Source: Anodontia alba
Lineage: Eukaryota > Mollusca > Bivalvia > Lucinida > Lucinidae
DNA length: 64,000 nucleotides
NCBI GenBank assembly: GCA_964016985.1
Contig: OZ024835.1
Coordinates: forward strand, 1,123,501-1,187,500
Direction of reading: 5' to 3'
The notes under the pieces are model-generated. The model was not told where the DNA came from, ran no database searches, and saw only the letters and a list, made by a program, of their open reading frames with translations. This document shows, piece by piece, positions 21,864 to 32,677 of this stretch. Numbering within the stretch: position 1 is the stretch's first letter; each line of letters starts with the position of its first letter. The position numbers and the translations under genes were made by a program.

Positions 21864-22186
21864 TAGTCGATTCTCGTTATCTCGTCTTCGCTTATCTCGC
21901 GTGACCGTTGATCTCGAAGTGAAAAACTGGTGTCTGTTTAAACATGAAAATTTAACGACAGGTAACAAAATATTATGAGAAAGAGAAGAAATTGCTTCAA
22001 AGAGAGCAACGTCTCCTCTTTTCCACATGTTTAGTATTTCACTAGCATCAAACTACATATTCATTTGTGTAATGAAGTTGTTCGATTTATTTTTTCTCAA
22101 TTCTGCAAATCTGATATGTCGATGTACAGATATCTCGAAGTAGTTCAGAGAGTCCCTTGGACTTCATCTCGAACGAGAGTCGGCTG
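21864..22186 (+). mobile_element. MITE family B, copy 5
   Basis: TAGTCGATTCTCGTTATCTC to GAACGAGAGTCGGCTGA, with TA on the left (21,862-21,863). The interior hairpin is diverged. Confidence 0.85.
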
Positions 22187-23400
22187 ATTTTTATACAGAA
22201 CATATCTACTCTGCCAGACTGGTAAGCTGTTTACTTGAGTAATTTTTCTTTATAAATTGTTTTTCTTTCACCAAAAAAAGTAACTTTTTGCGCTTCGTTA
22301 AGTATTCGTTTCATTCAAGAAAATATCATCACTAAAACCAGTAACAGATCAGTTAAAGCTCCATTTTATAGAGCTTCATTGGGAAGATAAAAATATAACC
22401 TAGATCTATATCAGGGGTAATGCTTATTGTGTCTATAACAATCAATTAACGGTTATATATTTCAATGTGCAATCAGTCCACAGACATCAAAAAGGTATCT
22501 TACTAACTTGCGCTTGGTCGCGACGACTGGCAACATGCACTTCTCTTAGGCCAATGAGAAACTTCGAAGTTTTCAAACAAAAACAACGAGGTTTCTCATT
22601 GGTGTATGCGGAAGCGAATTCCTGGACTTTTCTTAAAGCACACAGTGAGCAAGAAAATTCTTGAATAGGCTGTCAGTGTGAGCTGACTCGCCTGATCTTG
22701 ATATATATTCCTCACAAATACGCTACTGTACAGATTTACGTTTTCCCAGGCCCTGGCCAATTTAGCTCTACGCCATCGGTGTAACACAGTTTCTTCAGGT
22801 TGAATGGAGAATCATTGTTTGTTTGAGTGATTGGTGTGCTGTTGAATACGATGTATCGCCAAGCAATATCTGGTTTACTTTAGATTTCTGCCACTTATTC
22901 TTAGTATGTTGGATAAAAATTTCAGCAGACTATTTTTTAGTTTTTTTTGACAGAAAAATCGATACTTAATGCAAACTGTTCCAATGGGAGATACTCTGCA
23001 TGAAATAAGTACTTCTATTTTCCGGGAAAATTAAGACAATTGTCTTTAATCTGTTGAATTTGCCTAGGGAGAGCTAAAGGTTGATAGGAAACGAAGTATT
23101 ATCTATGAACTCAGTATGCCAATAAAAAAATGCTATCATTGCCGCGTTACAGAGCGTAACCAAGGACAAAATAGCGATGATACCGTTGTTCGGCCGACTA
23201 GCCAAACACGGCATGAGCATGCCAAGACAAGACGGCGCATATGAAAGTAGAAACAAGAGTATAGCAGCATTCCGAATGTTCATATCAAGCGAAGTCGTCT
23301 TACAAAGTCAAAGTACATGGTCAGTGGTTCACGAGGCAACTATCACAATGGTATATTTATCAATGCACTGCCTAAATCTGCTCTCATGTATAAACCAAAT
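22187..23400. other. No gene recognised; one short-palindrome repeat fragment
   Basis: An inverted pair near 22,545-22,605 (CCAATGAGAAAC / GTTTCTCATTGG). About 22,960-23,085 resembles the repeat at 30,640-30,880 (TGCATGAAATAA, TTCCGGGAAAATTAAGACAA, CTGTTGAATTTGCC). The 90- and 69-residue frames at 23,074-23,449 have no recognised domain. Confidence 0.4.
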
Positions 23401-23616
23401 CTTAACCCTTGTCCTGCTGAATAAATTAAGATGCTACACCCACTTCTAACTGACAGCTAGTCAGATCGCTTAATCCAGATTGTTGCTATAAGTTCACATA
23501 CTTAATGGCAAATAGTGCAGATCCAGATCAGTTGGCTTCTTCAGAAGCCAACTGATCTGGATCTACACTGTTTGCAAAGGCAGGGTATATCCGGGTTCAG
23601 CAGGACAAGGGTTAAG
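23401..23616 (+). mobile_element. MITE hosting hairpin H (type II), 216 bp
   Basis: Perfect 21-bp inverted ends (CTTAACCCTTGTCCTGCTGA plus its mirror). Hairpin H sits at 23,508-23,575 with the unusual tip CAGTTGGCTTCTTCAGAAGC / CAACTG. A half copy with the same end (CCTGGTCCTGCTG) and an H hairpin lies at 38,925-39,035. Confidence 0.9.
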
Positions 23617-23825
23617 TTTTATTATTTACGGTATAACGTATAAGTTCCTTCCAGTTCGTGTGATGTTTTACTACACATGCGCAAACGGAACAGAATGTAG
23701 ACGGATATATACTGATATCGTCTTGGGAGAGATCACATCTTGTCCCTTATGATGTTTATTGTGATGTTTCACTGAGATAAAGAACCCTACGTGGATTGAA
23801 CAGATACATTATTTTTTTTAATTTA

Positions 23826-23941
23826 GGCTGTATCAGTATTAAGAGCGAGGTTTCGATCAAATAAAACTCGTTTATGCTCCCCACACCCCCTGTAGTTTTT
23901 TTTCTGATGACCCTGTCAATGTGGTTCCTATTTGTTTACTA
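23826..23941 (+). repeat. Short repeat preceding MITE B
   Basis: CTGTATCAGTATTAAGAGCG, AGGTTTCGATCAAATAAAAC and CCTGTCAATGTGGTTCC recur at 25,288-25,383, again just before a B element. It may be a variant of X in which B inserted before duplication. Confidence 0.6.
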
Positions 23942-24247
23942 CAGCCGACTCTCGTTATCTCGACTTTTCTCATCTCGAATAGCCGCTTATCTCAAAGTGA
24001 AACTCTGGTCCCTGTTTAAACATGGAAATCTGAGAAAAGGTAACAAATTATTGTGGAAAAGAGGAGAAATTGCTCCTGGAGCATTTTTTCATCAACATTT
24101 TCAATATATCTAACTTCAGGAGTCAAAATTCATTTGTGAAATGTGGTTGTTCGATTTATTTTTCCTCAATTCTGCAAATCTGATATGTGATATCTCGAAG
24201 CATTTCAAAGAGACCCTTGGAGTCCAGATAACGAGAGTCGACAGTCT
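23942..24247 (+). mobile_element. MITE family B, copy 6
   Basis: CAGCCGACTCTCGTTATCTC to GATAACGAGAGTCGACAG. The left TA is at 23,940-23,941. The right TA is altered to TC. Confidence 0.85.
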
Positions 24248-24253
24248 GTCGGC

Positions 24254-24892
24254 TACTGTAACTGTGGCCGGCCTCGGTGGCTCAGTTGGATGCGCCGTCC
24301 GACTGGAGACCAGGAGGTCGCGGGTTCAACCCCCGCCGAGGTCGGCAACATTCTTTCGTGGAGATTGATCATGAAATATTTTCTACGGTCATTCTCTCCC
24401 TTCCGCTGATTCAAGAAGGGCAGTTGTCAGTTTTTGGTGAAAGAATGTGCACAATACTGGTTAACCGCTTAGAGGACTAAGCCTGCCCAGTAAACGTGTG
24501 GTTAGGTAAACTGACCGCGCTCGACATGACCCTATTGGATTGACTGGGCCGTAAAACCTCAACACAAACAAATACTGTAACTGTGAGAATAAGGGCGAGG
24601 TTGTTGGTTACTGTAACTGTGAGGATAAGGGTGAAGTTGTCGGTTACTGTAACTGTGAGAATAAGGGCGAGGTTGTCGGTTACTGTAACTGTGAGGATAA
24701 GGGCGAGGTTGTCGGTTACTGTAATTGTGAGGATAAGGGCGAGGTTGTCGGTTACTGTAACTGTGAGGATAAGGGCGAGGTTGTCGGTTACTGTAACTGT
24801 GAGGATAAGGGCGAGGTTGTCGGTTACTGTAATTGTGAGGATAAGGGCGAGGTTGTCGGTTACTGTAACTGTGAGGATAAGGGCGAGGTTCC
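24254..24892 (+). repeat. 36-bp minisatellite, ~9 units, interrupted by SINE
   Basis: Unit TACTGTAACTGTGAGGATAA + GGGCGAGGTTGTCGGT, period exactly 36 (starts at 24,573, 24,609, 24,645 ... 24,861). Because 36 is divisible by three, all units stay open in one frame and give a 12-residue periodic 117-residue frame. That frame is not evidence of coding. Confidence 0.95.
24267..24572 (+). mobile_element. tRNA-derived SINE, copy 1 (306 bp), intact
   Basis: The head folds like a tRNA: a 7-bp acceptor-like stem pairs GCCGGCC with GGTCGGC, box A-like TGGCTCAGTTGGATGCG, and a T-arm GCGGGTTCAACCCCCGC with box B GGTTCAACC. The body follows (GTGGAGATTGATCATGAAAT, TTCAAGAAGGGCAGTTGTC) with an ACACAAACAAA tail. 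A 13-bp duplication TACTGTAACTGTG flanks it (24,254-24,266 and 24,573-24,585), as expected for LINE-mediated insertion. Presumed RNA polymerase III promoter. Possibly a molluscan V-SINE-type element; this is not verified. Confidence 0.9.
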
Positions 24893-24899
24893 GTGCGAG

Positions 24900-25220
24900 T
24901 AAAACTGGCTTAAGCCCCCAGGAGTTTTCCTACTGACAGTTCTAAGGCAGTTCTTCTGTTGCAGTTCTTCTTTGAGCGTCTGTGAATTCAAGTGTGGCGT
25001 TTGTGTTGTACATGTACTTATTTGTTCCTCATCTCTCCTTCATTTGTGACTCTGGAGGATTGCAACTCGTGATTGTGGCATTTCCTAGGTTTTTTCAATT
25101 ATAGTTTTAACCATTGCTTGTTCCTTGTCACTTCTTCTTTCGGTGCAACGGAAAGACTGTGCTTCGAGAGTTTGCCCTTTCCTGGGTAACTTCGTTTATA
25201 TTCATTTACACATCTATATA
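24900..25220 (+). repeat. Repeat X, two partial copies
   Basis: 24,906-25,110 is a near complete X (GTTCTAAGGCAGTTCTTCTG, TTATTTGTTCCTCATCTCTC, GTGATTGTGGCATTTCCTAG). 25,110-25,215 repeats its second half (CACTTCTTCTTTCGGTGCAA). Confidence 0.75.
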
Positions 25221-25383
25221 CAGTCGACTCTCGTTATCTCGACTTCGCTTACCTCGAATAACCACTTATCTCGAAGTGAAAATCTGGTATCAGTATTAAG
25301 AGCGAGGTTTCGCTCAAATAAAACTCGTTTATGCCACCTGTAGTTTTTCCACTGATCCTGTCAAGGTGGTTCCTATTTGTTCG
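25221..25383 (+). mobile_element. MITE family B, copy 7, left fragment, plus short repeat
   Basis: After TA, CAGTCGACTCTCGTTATCTC runs to GTGAAAATCTGGTATC at about 25,290, where the B arm stops. It fuses to the AGTATTAAGAGCGAGG repeat also seen at 23,826. Confidence 0.8.
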
Positions 25384-25385
25384 TA

Positions 25386-25691
25386 CAGTCGACTCTCGTT
25401 AACTCGACTACGCTTATCTCGAATGACCGCTTATCTCGAAGTGAAAATCTGATCCCTGTTTTTACATGGAAATCTAACAACAGGTAACATAATATTGTGG
25501 AAAAGGGGATAAATTGCCCCTAAAGAGCAATTTCTCCTCTTTTCCACAATATTTTCAATTAATCTTTAACTTCAGGAGTTTAATTACATATTCATTTGTG
25601 GAATATGGTTGTATGATTTATTTTTTCCTTAATTCTGCAAATCTGATATGTCGAGGTATGGATATTTCGAAGTATTTAGGGGAGTCGACTG
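25386..25691 (+). mobile_element. MITE family B, copy 8
   Basis: CAGTCGACTCTCGTTAACTC to GGGGAGTCGACTG, with TA at 25,384-25,385 and 25,692-25,693. Internal hairpin GGGATAAATTGCCCCTAAAG / GAGCAATTTCTCC. Confidence 0.9.
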
Positions 25692-25901
25692 TATTCATTG
25701 TTTCTGCCTTTTACAATATATAGCAATAAAACAGAAAAAGTCGCGGAACAAGATGTGAAATCTACATAAAAAGAATGACGACTTCACATGTCACCCATGG
25801 TTTATTCTTAAGTTTTTAACAAACGCGTTTCGCTATTTTTAGCGTCAAAAGTCATAAAAACAAGTAAAGATTAACGTAATACATTCGTTAACATAAGGTA
25901 C

Positions 25902-25903
<2 letters not shown>

Positions 25904-25985
<82 letters not shown>
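25904..25985. repeat. (TA)n microsatellite, ~80 bp
   Basis: Uninterrupted TA dinucleotides, followed directly by a reversed X piece (25,986-26,065: GAACTGCAACCGCCTTGTAA, CGGTCAGTAGGAAAACTA). Confidence 0.97.
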
Positions 25986-25989
<4 letters not shown>

Positions 25990-26209
25990 GAACAAAAAAG
26001 AACTGCAACCGCCTTGTAACGGTCAGTAGGAAAACTATTAGGGTCTATAACCGGTTCTACTCGCACGGAACGTCACCTTTAATTCACACGTAGTACCAAA
26101 TTACAAAGTTTAATATAAGTTCGATCCACATAAGGGTCCTCTAACCTCATCTGTGAAAGATCATAGTGAAACACTTTCAGCAGCTTACACTTCCGTGATA
26201 GCACTCGCA

Positions 26210-26493
26210 CATTATGAAAACATTCCTATTCAAATATAAAGAAAATTTTACCACCAAAAATAAAAATAAAAATAAAAATCAGATAAAAATTCTCATATTT
26301 TTCATAATTCTGCTAAAAACATACATTGTGGGTACTCGTTAGAACCGCCTCGCCGAGGCGGTTCTAACGAGTGTCCACAATCTATGTTTTCGAGCAGAAA
26401 TAAGAAAAATAATGTATACCCCTGTTGACCCCAGTTTTACTATATAAAAGTGGGGTTTAAGGGGGTCAAAGTTATTTAGGCATGTTTTGGTGA
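26210..26493 (+). mobile_element. MITE family A, copy 6 (L-R)
   Basis: CATTATGAAAACATTCCTAT to GCATGTTTTGGTGATA. The L arm carries an extra AAATAAAAATAAAAATAA slippage. Centre tip CCGCCTCGCCGAGGCGG perfect. Confidence 0.9.
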
Positions 26494-26689
26494 TAATATT
26501 AGTAACAAAAAACGAAAGCACTTCATATTATATGATTCACACTACCTTGTTTCAACACTAAAATGTATATTTCTTTTTTTCTTTTTTTTTTCATTCCAAT
26601 CGTCTTTTTTTTCTGAAAAACGCAAGAAAAGATCCACAAGCGGTAACAAAGACACAGATCAGAGTGTACTCGGGCTAATGTAGAATACA
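26494..26689. other. No gene recognised
   Basis: T-rich stretch (26,570-26,600) and unassigned sequence. Confidence 0.4.
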
Positions 26690-27075
26690 GCGGTACTGTA
26701 GAATGAATTGATTATGTAAAATAAATCGCTATTGTAGGATACGTCGCAGCTGTAGACTATATCGCTACTACAGAATACATCGCTACTATACAACACAATA
26801 ATATTGTAGAATTCATCGATACTGTAGAATTAATCGCTATTGAAGATTACATCGATACTGTAGTAAACATCGATACTATAGTATACATCGATAATGTAGA
26901 ATACATTGATGCTGTAGAATACAGCGTAATTATACAAAACTTCAATATTGTAGAATACGTCGATAATGAAGCATACATCTATACTGCAGAATATATCGCT
27001 ACAATAAAATATATCGATACATGTATTATACAACGCATCAGTATTGTAGTTTATTTCGATACTGTAGAATACATC
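26690..27075. repeat. Degenerate minisatellite, ~18-21-bp unit
   Basis: About twenty diverged units of the form TGTAGAATACATCGATAC. The minus-strand 67-residue frame with periodic Y-S-I-D-V words is produced by these units. Confidence 0.85.
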
Positions 27076-27580
27076 AGTAAACGAACTGACTGAATTCGCA
27101 TGTTAATCTAGGCATTCGTTGTTCGAATATGTCGAAATGGCCTGTTTTGCATTTGAAACACCGTTTGTAGATACTCGTACAATCGTTATATTCACGATAA
27201 TAAAAGAAAAGCAAGATGGGGAAGGACACAAACAGATCAGTCCGCTCATCTCCATTTATTTCAACTCCTAGCAGAAAAGGTGTTTACAGACACGATACCC
27301 GTTGTCTAAAATAGAATTAATGTTCTTCCATGTTTACAAAATCAAATTGATGTCTGTATCGAGGCGAATGCCTTTTGGTGCGACATACGACTAATCCCGT
27401 TAATGGACAATTCAATTTCGCAAGGTTTTCATTAAGAAAATACAATGTGGAGACCCTAGGGAGACAATATGAGAACAACGAAACAATATACATCACACAA
27501 TGATCTTCACAATGTTCGAGGTCATTAGGTTTTTATCAAGAAAAAAAAAGATTAAAATTCAATCCTGATTACTTCCCTGG
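27076..27580. other. No gene recognised
   Basis: Unassigned AT-rich sequence. Confidence 0.4.
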
Positions 27581-27669
27581 TGTGTTTATTTTTAAACAAT
27601 TCTATCTCGGAATCACAAAGTTAACCGAGTGCAAAGAGTCAGCGTTCAGTTTGCATTCAGTATTGCAAC

Positions 27670-27925
27670 GTATAGGACTTGTTAAGGAAGAGTATCTAAT
27701 GATGTTTTTCTTACTCTTCGATAAGAAATATATATATTGTTGGTACCCATTAGAAGCGCCTTTGCGAGGCGCTTCTAATGAGTACCCACAACATATGTTT
27801 TTATGGAGAAGCAAAATATCCCAGAATTATCAACAAATGCTCCTGCGAGGCCCTTCTAATGAGTACCCACAACATATGTTTTTATGGAGAAGCAAAATAC
27901 CCCAGAATTATCAACAAATGCTCAC
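27670..27925 (+). mobile_element. D-type hairpin MITE with duplicated arm
   Basis: Left end AGGACTTGTTAAGGAAGAGT as in 46,538-46,698. Centre hairpin CATTAGAAGCGCCTTTGCGA / GGCGCTTCTAATGAGTACCC. The right arm (CTTCTAATGAGTACCCACAA ... AGAATTATCAACAAATGCTC) is present twice in tandem, about 83 bp apart. The 193-residue frame across 27,582-28,163 is read-through of this element and its flank; no domain is recognised in it. Confidence 0.75.
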
Positions 27926-28489
27926 CTCTCTATGTAACACCCTCTATATTTCGTATCGCACCTTCCCTAAATTGTTGGACACATTATCTGCTTATAATAC
28001 TTGTCCTAAATGTGAACATGTCCATTTGATGTGTCTAAAAACTGCTGTATGGGTGACAAACAATGTAGTGACAAATGATATGCCGCGTCAGTTCTTGGTC
28101 TACACTGTTAGATCAGGTTTGCTTGATCTCATGCCTTTCGGCCTGATCTTAGGATCGTCTTAACGCCTGATCTTCGGGTCGTCTTACGGTCGCCACATGC
28201 CATGGATTAGAAGACAATAATTTAGACTGAGATCAGTAGCAAGCTATCCCACGATGCAAATTACTGTGATAGCAGAGGTTCTTAAAACTTTTAGGAAAAG
28301 AAACAGTAAACAAATTATTTGTACAGTCTGATCAGAAGTTTTACCTGCCGGCTGTCACTAAAAGTCCTTTTTGTAGTAACTAAGTAGTTTGCATAGATCC
28401 TAGTACAAGAATTCTCGATTCTGAAAGGAATGACCCTCGAGGCCATGAACAGTCACAGAACGGAAAAAAAAAATCCTGACGTCTATGAT
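27926..28489. other. No gene recognised; half of hairpin H
   Basis: Near 28,090-28,125 TTGGTCTACACTGTTAGATC resembles the right arm of H. A repeated CCTGATCTT..GGRTCGTCTTA pair sits at about 28,140-28,185. Confidence 0.4.
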
Positions 28490-28760
28490 TTCTTTTCATA
28501 GTACCTAGTTTCGGCAAACTAGACCTCACCAATAACCCTCATGTACCTTTCTATCAATTCCGGACTGGGTTCAGTAACCACAAAGGTCTAGAAAATATAA
28601 ACTACACTACAGTGAAGTTTGGAGAGACTTTTACGGCCGACACATGGCACATACACCAGATATAGTGAGGATAAAAAAGTCTGAAAGGAATGATACTTGC
28701 AAGCAATGAACACAACCATACTCTTGGTAGATGTAGATTGATAGTCATTGTGTTTAAGAA
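28490..28760 (+). repeat. Repeat Y, copy 2
   Basis: CTAGTTTCGGCAAACTAGAC, CACAAAGGTCTAGAAAATAT, TTTTACGGCCGACACATGGC and ACACCAGATATAGTGAGG. It shows Y without the palindromic insertion. Confidence 0.6.
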
Positions 28761-29087
28761 AGACAACTTTTATGACTTCCTGTTTGGTTTCCCAAACATT
28801 TAGTCCCTTCTGAAAAGGGTTCTACACTAAAACGAAAGAATTAACTCCCGAGGGAACAGAGTTTCTTCCCCTGGAAAAGTGCCAGTTACCCCTTTATAGA
28901 GGTGCTACATGTACAATGGTTTTACGCAGCTTCTTCCTCAATATAGTCTTCTGGCGGGTTCAGGTTGCAACTCAAGTATACAGAACAAACACACAGGAAG
29001 ACATCAGAAAGCAATGTGGGCAGGTATTGGGAAGATAACGATCACTCCAATGCGGCAACAAACAATAAAGAAATAAAAATCCAAGCA
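28761..29087. other. No gene recognised
   Basis: A hairpin-like pair near 28,800-28,885 (CCCTTCTGAAAAGGG; GAAAGAATTAACTCCCGAGG) resembles the AAGAATTTGCTCCC hairpins at 38,550 and 52,760. A reversed X piece may lie at about 28,975-29,060. Confidence 0.4.
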
Positions 29088-29477
29088 CTGACCAGCACTG
29101 GTGGGTCGATTGTTTCTGAGTGTAGGCTGGGAAAATTGTCCTGAATAGGACTTAAGATTGTTTCATTTAACCCGTCACTTCCTGTAATTTCAGCAAACAG
29201 TACAGACCCTGATTAGACTCCGCGTTTTGTGGCGTCTGATCTGGGTTTGCACTGTTTGCAAATGTGTCAGTCCAAGTTTTACAGACAAATCTCTTTTCAC
29301 GGCACTCTGACGTCACAGTGACAAGAATAGCGCGGCTATAAATAACCGTTATCTGGCTTTCGTACAAACGCACTGTTTGATGTCATTGGTCAATGACAAT
29401 CACGTGGACAACAACCTTATAAGGAAATATTGGTTTATGTAAACTTTTGCTCGATTGTAAACAATCGACCAAACTAG
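29088..29477 (+). repeat. Repeat hosting hairpin H (type III), copy 1
   Basis: GACCAGCACTGGTGGGTCGA, CTGGGAAAATTGTCCTGAAT, then H (29,193-29,259, tip TTAGACTCCGCGTTTTGTGG), CAGTCCAAGTTTTACAGA, ACTCTGACGTCACAGTGACA, GGCTATAAATAACCGTTA and GCTCGATTGTAAACAATCGA. Copies at 54,940-55,320 and, reversed, 50,835-51,150. Confidence 0.8.
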
Positions 29478-29524
29478 TCATAAGGAAAGCAGATGGCAAA
29501 CGAGCAGTAGGCAACCACAATGCT

Positions 29525-29800
29525 AATTACGAAAACATTCCCATTCAAGTATACTGAAAACTTTTACCACCAAAAATGTAAATTTTCAGATAAAAAAGTC
29601 TATTTTTCATATTTCTGCTCAAAAGATAGATTGTGGGTGCTCGTTAAAACCGCCTCGACGAGGCGGTTCTAACGAGCACCCACAATCTATGTTTTAAAGC
29701 AGAAATAACAAAAATAATTTATATTCCTCTAAACCCCTGTTTTACCATATAAAAGTGGGGTTTAAGGGGTTCAAAATTATATAGGCATGTTTTCGTTATG
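29525..29800 (+). mobile_element. MITE family A, copy 7 (L-R)
   Basis: AATTACGAAAACATTCCCAT to GCATGTTTTCGTTATG. Centre AAAACCGCCTCGACGAGGCG with one arm mismatch. Confidence 0.9.
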
Positions 29801-30249
29801 TACAAAATATTAATTACATATACAACGCAGAGGAACCACATCAACAATCCTCTTGAAAAAAAGAAAGTAGTCAAACTAAAACATGGAAGAACCCATCTTA
29901 TGTATCTAAGGGCCATAGCTATGCATATTTGTTACATTTTCTGTGTCCACATGCCATTCTGTAGTTGTTCCGAATGGCACGATAGGAACGAAGACATAGT
30001 GAGTACATTATTACTTTGTTTTGCTAATATTAGAGCTGTAATATAACTAAAAAGGAAACTTTATAGCATGATATTAGTATTATTGACCTCATATGACCTC
30101 ATAGATTACATGTGAAAACAGATTTCTGCAGAGAGAGATGCTGAGTGCGTAGGGCGAGCTTTTTTTTTCATTTACTTAACGAACCGACTCGATTATACCG
30201 AATCTGCAATTTTCTCTTTTCTTTTTTATTTGTTCAACAACTTTACTGC
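29801..30249. other. No gene recognised
   Basis: An 82-residue frame (29,798-30,046) begins in the A element end and has no recognised motif. Confidence 0.4.
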
Positions 30250-30450
30250 GAAACAGTCTCAGTGCAAACTAGATTTTTGTGCATCCTATGTGTGTGACCG
30301 GTCTGAATGCAAATTAGATTTATTTGTTTCCTACATATGTGACCTGTCTCAGTGCAAACTAGATTCGTGCGTATCCCACATATCTAACCTGTCTCAATGC
30401 AAACTAGATTTGTCTATATCCTACATATGTGCCCTGTCTCAGTTCGAAAT
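30250..30450 (+). repeat. 45-bp minisatellite, ~4.5 units
   Basis: Each unit carries CTGTCTCAGTGCAAACTAGA then a TTTGT..ATCCTACATATGTGA-like part. The 45-bp period keeps a 15-residue periodic frame open (words CKLD ... SYIC). The 85-residue frame has no leader, domain or conserved start, so a repeat is the better reading, though a small secreted Cys-rich peptide is not excluded. Confidence 0.75.
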
Positions 30451-30639
30451 ATGTTTCTCATGCCCAATCTTCGTTTCTAAAAAATGAATGAACAAGGACA
30501 AGGTGCGTCAATATTTAAGCGAAACTGAGACATTTTTAAGTGAGGAAACGATCCGAAAATGCTCTACCTAACATTTAGCAATCTGGGTAAAATTGACATA
30601 CTGAAATATATTTTCTTATTTTCCTATAACACAGTATTT

Positions 30640-30880
30640 GACAATTCATGCATATTGTCTCCATTGGATACAGCTTGCATGAAATGTCAAATACTATTTT
30701 TCCCATAAAACTCTATTTGGCAAATAATGCAAATTGCCCCCAGTGGAGACAATTTGCATGAAATATCAAATACTGTTTTCTGGGGAAAAATAAGAACACT
30801 ATCATGAATCTGTCGGTCATCTGTTGAATTAGTCGATCGAGTGGTAAAGGTTAAAATACCGATGGGAGAAAATGCTTTCC
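30640..30880 (+). repeat. Palindrome repeat M, copy 1
   Basis: CTATTTGGCAAATAATGCAA, ATTGCCCCCAGTGGAGACAA, TTTGCATGAAATATCAAATA, then TCTGTCGGTCATCTGTTGAA, TTAGTCGATCGAGTGGTAAA. Similar pieces occur at 48,690-48,821, 49,180-49,257 and 22,960-23,085. Confidence 0.6.
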
Positions 30881-31615
30881 CATTAGAACACGCGCATTTT
30901 CAGAAGGGATTTGAAGTGCCAGAAATGAAACAAGAAGTCTAAAAACGTTGTCTCCTTTGTAGAAATTGTGGAAAATCTACCAAATGTATCTAGTATCCTT
31001 AATCGTTGTTTGGTCTGTGCGAATTGCGCTGTTCTATTTTCATAAACTTCATTGTCTGAAAATGCATTTAGAGAAATTTACTTATCCTGCTAGACCTGTA
31101 CCTGACTGAAAACCTGTCTGCGTTCTAACGCACTATTCTAAGAGTTATGTTATTGATGCCCATACATAGTGATAACCTCCTACGGAACAGGAATCAAGGG
31201 CTAAACGTGCGCAAGATTTTGCACTTCACGACGCGGTTCCGGCTTTGTTGCAATATGGCTATAATATTCTAAGGCAATTCAGAAATAGGAGTGAAGCATA
31301 CAGAAAACAGCATTACAACAAAGCATGCCGAAAGAAGAAAATATGAGATGAGTTTGTGGATGGTGGTTGGGGTAAGAGTAGTTTTATATTATATTGGTAT
31401 AAAAACGCATTTAAAACTTGAAACCCGGTCCATATATAGACCTGTTCATGTCAAATTGTAGTTTGACTCATAGTCGTATGATGTCAGCTGAAACTCAGCC
31501 ATGCTCCAATTTAAACCTTTCATCCCTGAGTTTATGAAACTGACTCTTCCTTCGAATTTGGTCACATCCATTTTTTTGAAATAGGCGCTTCTGTCAAAAT
31601 TCAATGACAGAATGG
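30881..31615. other. No gene recognised
   Basis: Unassigned. A 137-residue minus-strand frame (31,446-31,859) has no recognised motif and runs across a short hairpin H remnant (31,616-31,651), which argues against a real gene. Confidence 0.4.
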
Positions 31616-31651
31616 CAAGCAGTGCCGATCCAGATGAGACGCACTGTTTGC
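31616..31651 (+). repeat. Minimal hairpin H remnant
   Basis: GGCAAGCAGTGCCGATCCAG, then AGACGCACTGTTTGC. Both outer ends of H remain but most of the right stem is deleted. Confidence 0.6.
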
Positions 31652-32669
31652 AAAGGTACGAATGTGTATTGATCTGCAGGAATAAAAGGTTATTGTGACA
31701 AGTAAAATACAGTTTTATAAACTGTAACATGATTTGCAGAAATATGTTCTCGTTTATGTTTTTTCTTGATAAAAAAGGCACATTTTCATTTGTTTTTCCC
31801 ATTCGAACTAAATGGCCCATTCCTAAAATTACTGTTTTCAGAATAAGGTATTTATACACCTACAATTGGGCAATGAATTTATTCTTCAATATCAATGAAG
31901 TTGAAACGTGTCTGCAAAATGGGACCGTTCCAAACACGCTTCTGTAGAACGTCATATAAAGGAATTACCAAACGAGTGGACATGCGAGCCTTAAACGCAA
32001 GCAATGTATAGACAATCGCAAATGAATGGACATGGAAGGACCGCCTTGGAAAAGAACCTACATGGCGTGTAATTACACTTGCAGAACAAACGAAACTGAA
32101 TAATGAAAAAGACCTTTTACGTTAGTGTATATCCTAATTTAGTGCATTCTTTCTTACCATACTGGTCCAAAACTTTTGGCAATAGTAGGGATGTCCAATT
32201 TACTAATTATTGATGTGTTCTTTTTGTTTTTTAAATACTGTATACAGAAAGCGGCAGCTGTTCTGGCTCTATATTGTTTGTCTATCTAAATACTCAGGCT
32301 AAAATGATATATGATTTCCAGTCTCACTGTACGTCGTATCGAAACAAATGCCTATTGACCAAACTAAAGCCAGTATCTCTCTAATCGCTCTGCGTAATTG
32401 CTCTCAGGTCATTTTGTACAAACTATTTAGTTTGCTTTGACAGCAGAGAAAAAACTATTGAAGCCGAGCAAACAATTAAACAGTTTGACACACAATCTGT
32501 AGAGCGGGCTTGTAAGATTATCGAATACCATTTCGTCTCGACTACGCTACTTAAGGCGGGTAACCTAGCATAATGATACCGCAGTGAATTTTGATTGCTA
32601 TCCTTTAAGACGACACCCATTTTGGCCAGAATCAGAATATTTTACTGGTGATACATCAAAGACATTCAT
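31652..32669. other. No gene recognised; small reversed X piece
   Basis: At about 32,038-32,065 AAGGACCGCCTTGGAAAAGA resembles reversed X. Nothing else was recognised in this ~1 kb. Confidence 0.4.
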
Positions 32670-32677
32670 TCACCAGG

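Noticed and set aside
24267..24346. Functional tRNA gene
   Set aside because: The cloverleaf-like head is joined to a SINE body, occurs in three dispersed copies and has insertion duplications. It is a SINE promoter region, not a tRNA gene.
24573..24892. CRISPR-like regular repeat array
   Set aside because: Units are contiguous 36-bp copies without unique spacers, in an animal-type context. It is a minisatellite.
24583..24936. 117-residue periodic protein
   Set aside because: Product of a 36-bp minisatellite read in one frame; the period is divisible by three, so openness is automatic.
27582..28163. 193-residue open frame, the longest in the window
   Set aside because: It runs through the D-type hairpin and its tandem-duplicated arm, repeating the same peptide words, and then into unassigned DNA. 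No domain, and the repeat explains its openness.
29320..29345. TATAAATA and TGACGTCA words in the type III H host as a gene promoter
   Set aside because: They recur in all three copies of the repeat (also 55,165-55,210 and 50,905-50,950) with no gene downstream in any copy.
31446..31859. 137-residue minus-strand frame as a novel gene
   Set aside because: It crosses a hairpin H remnant at 31,616-31,651, has no recognised motif and no visible splice or promoter context.
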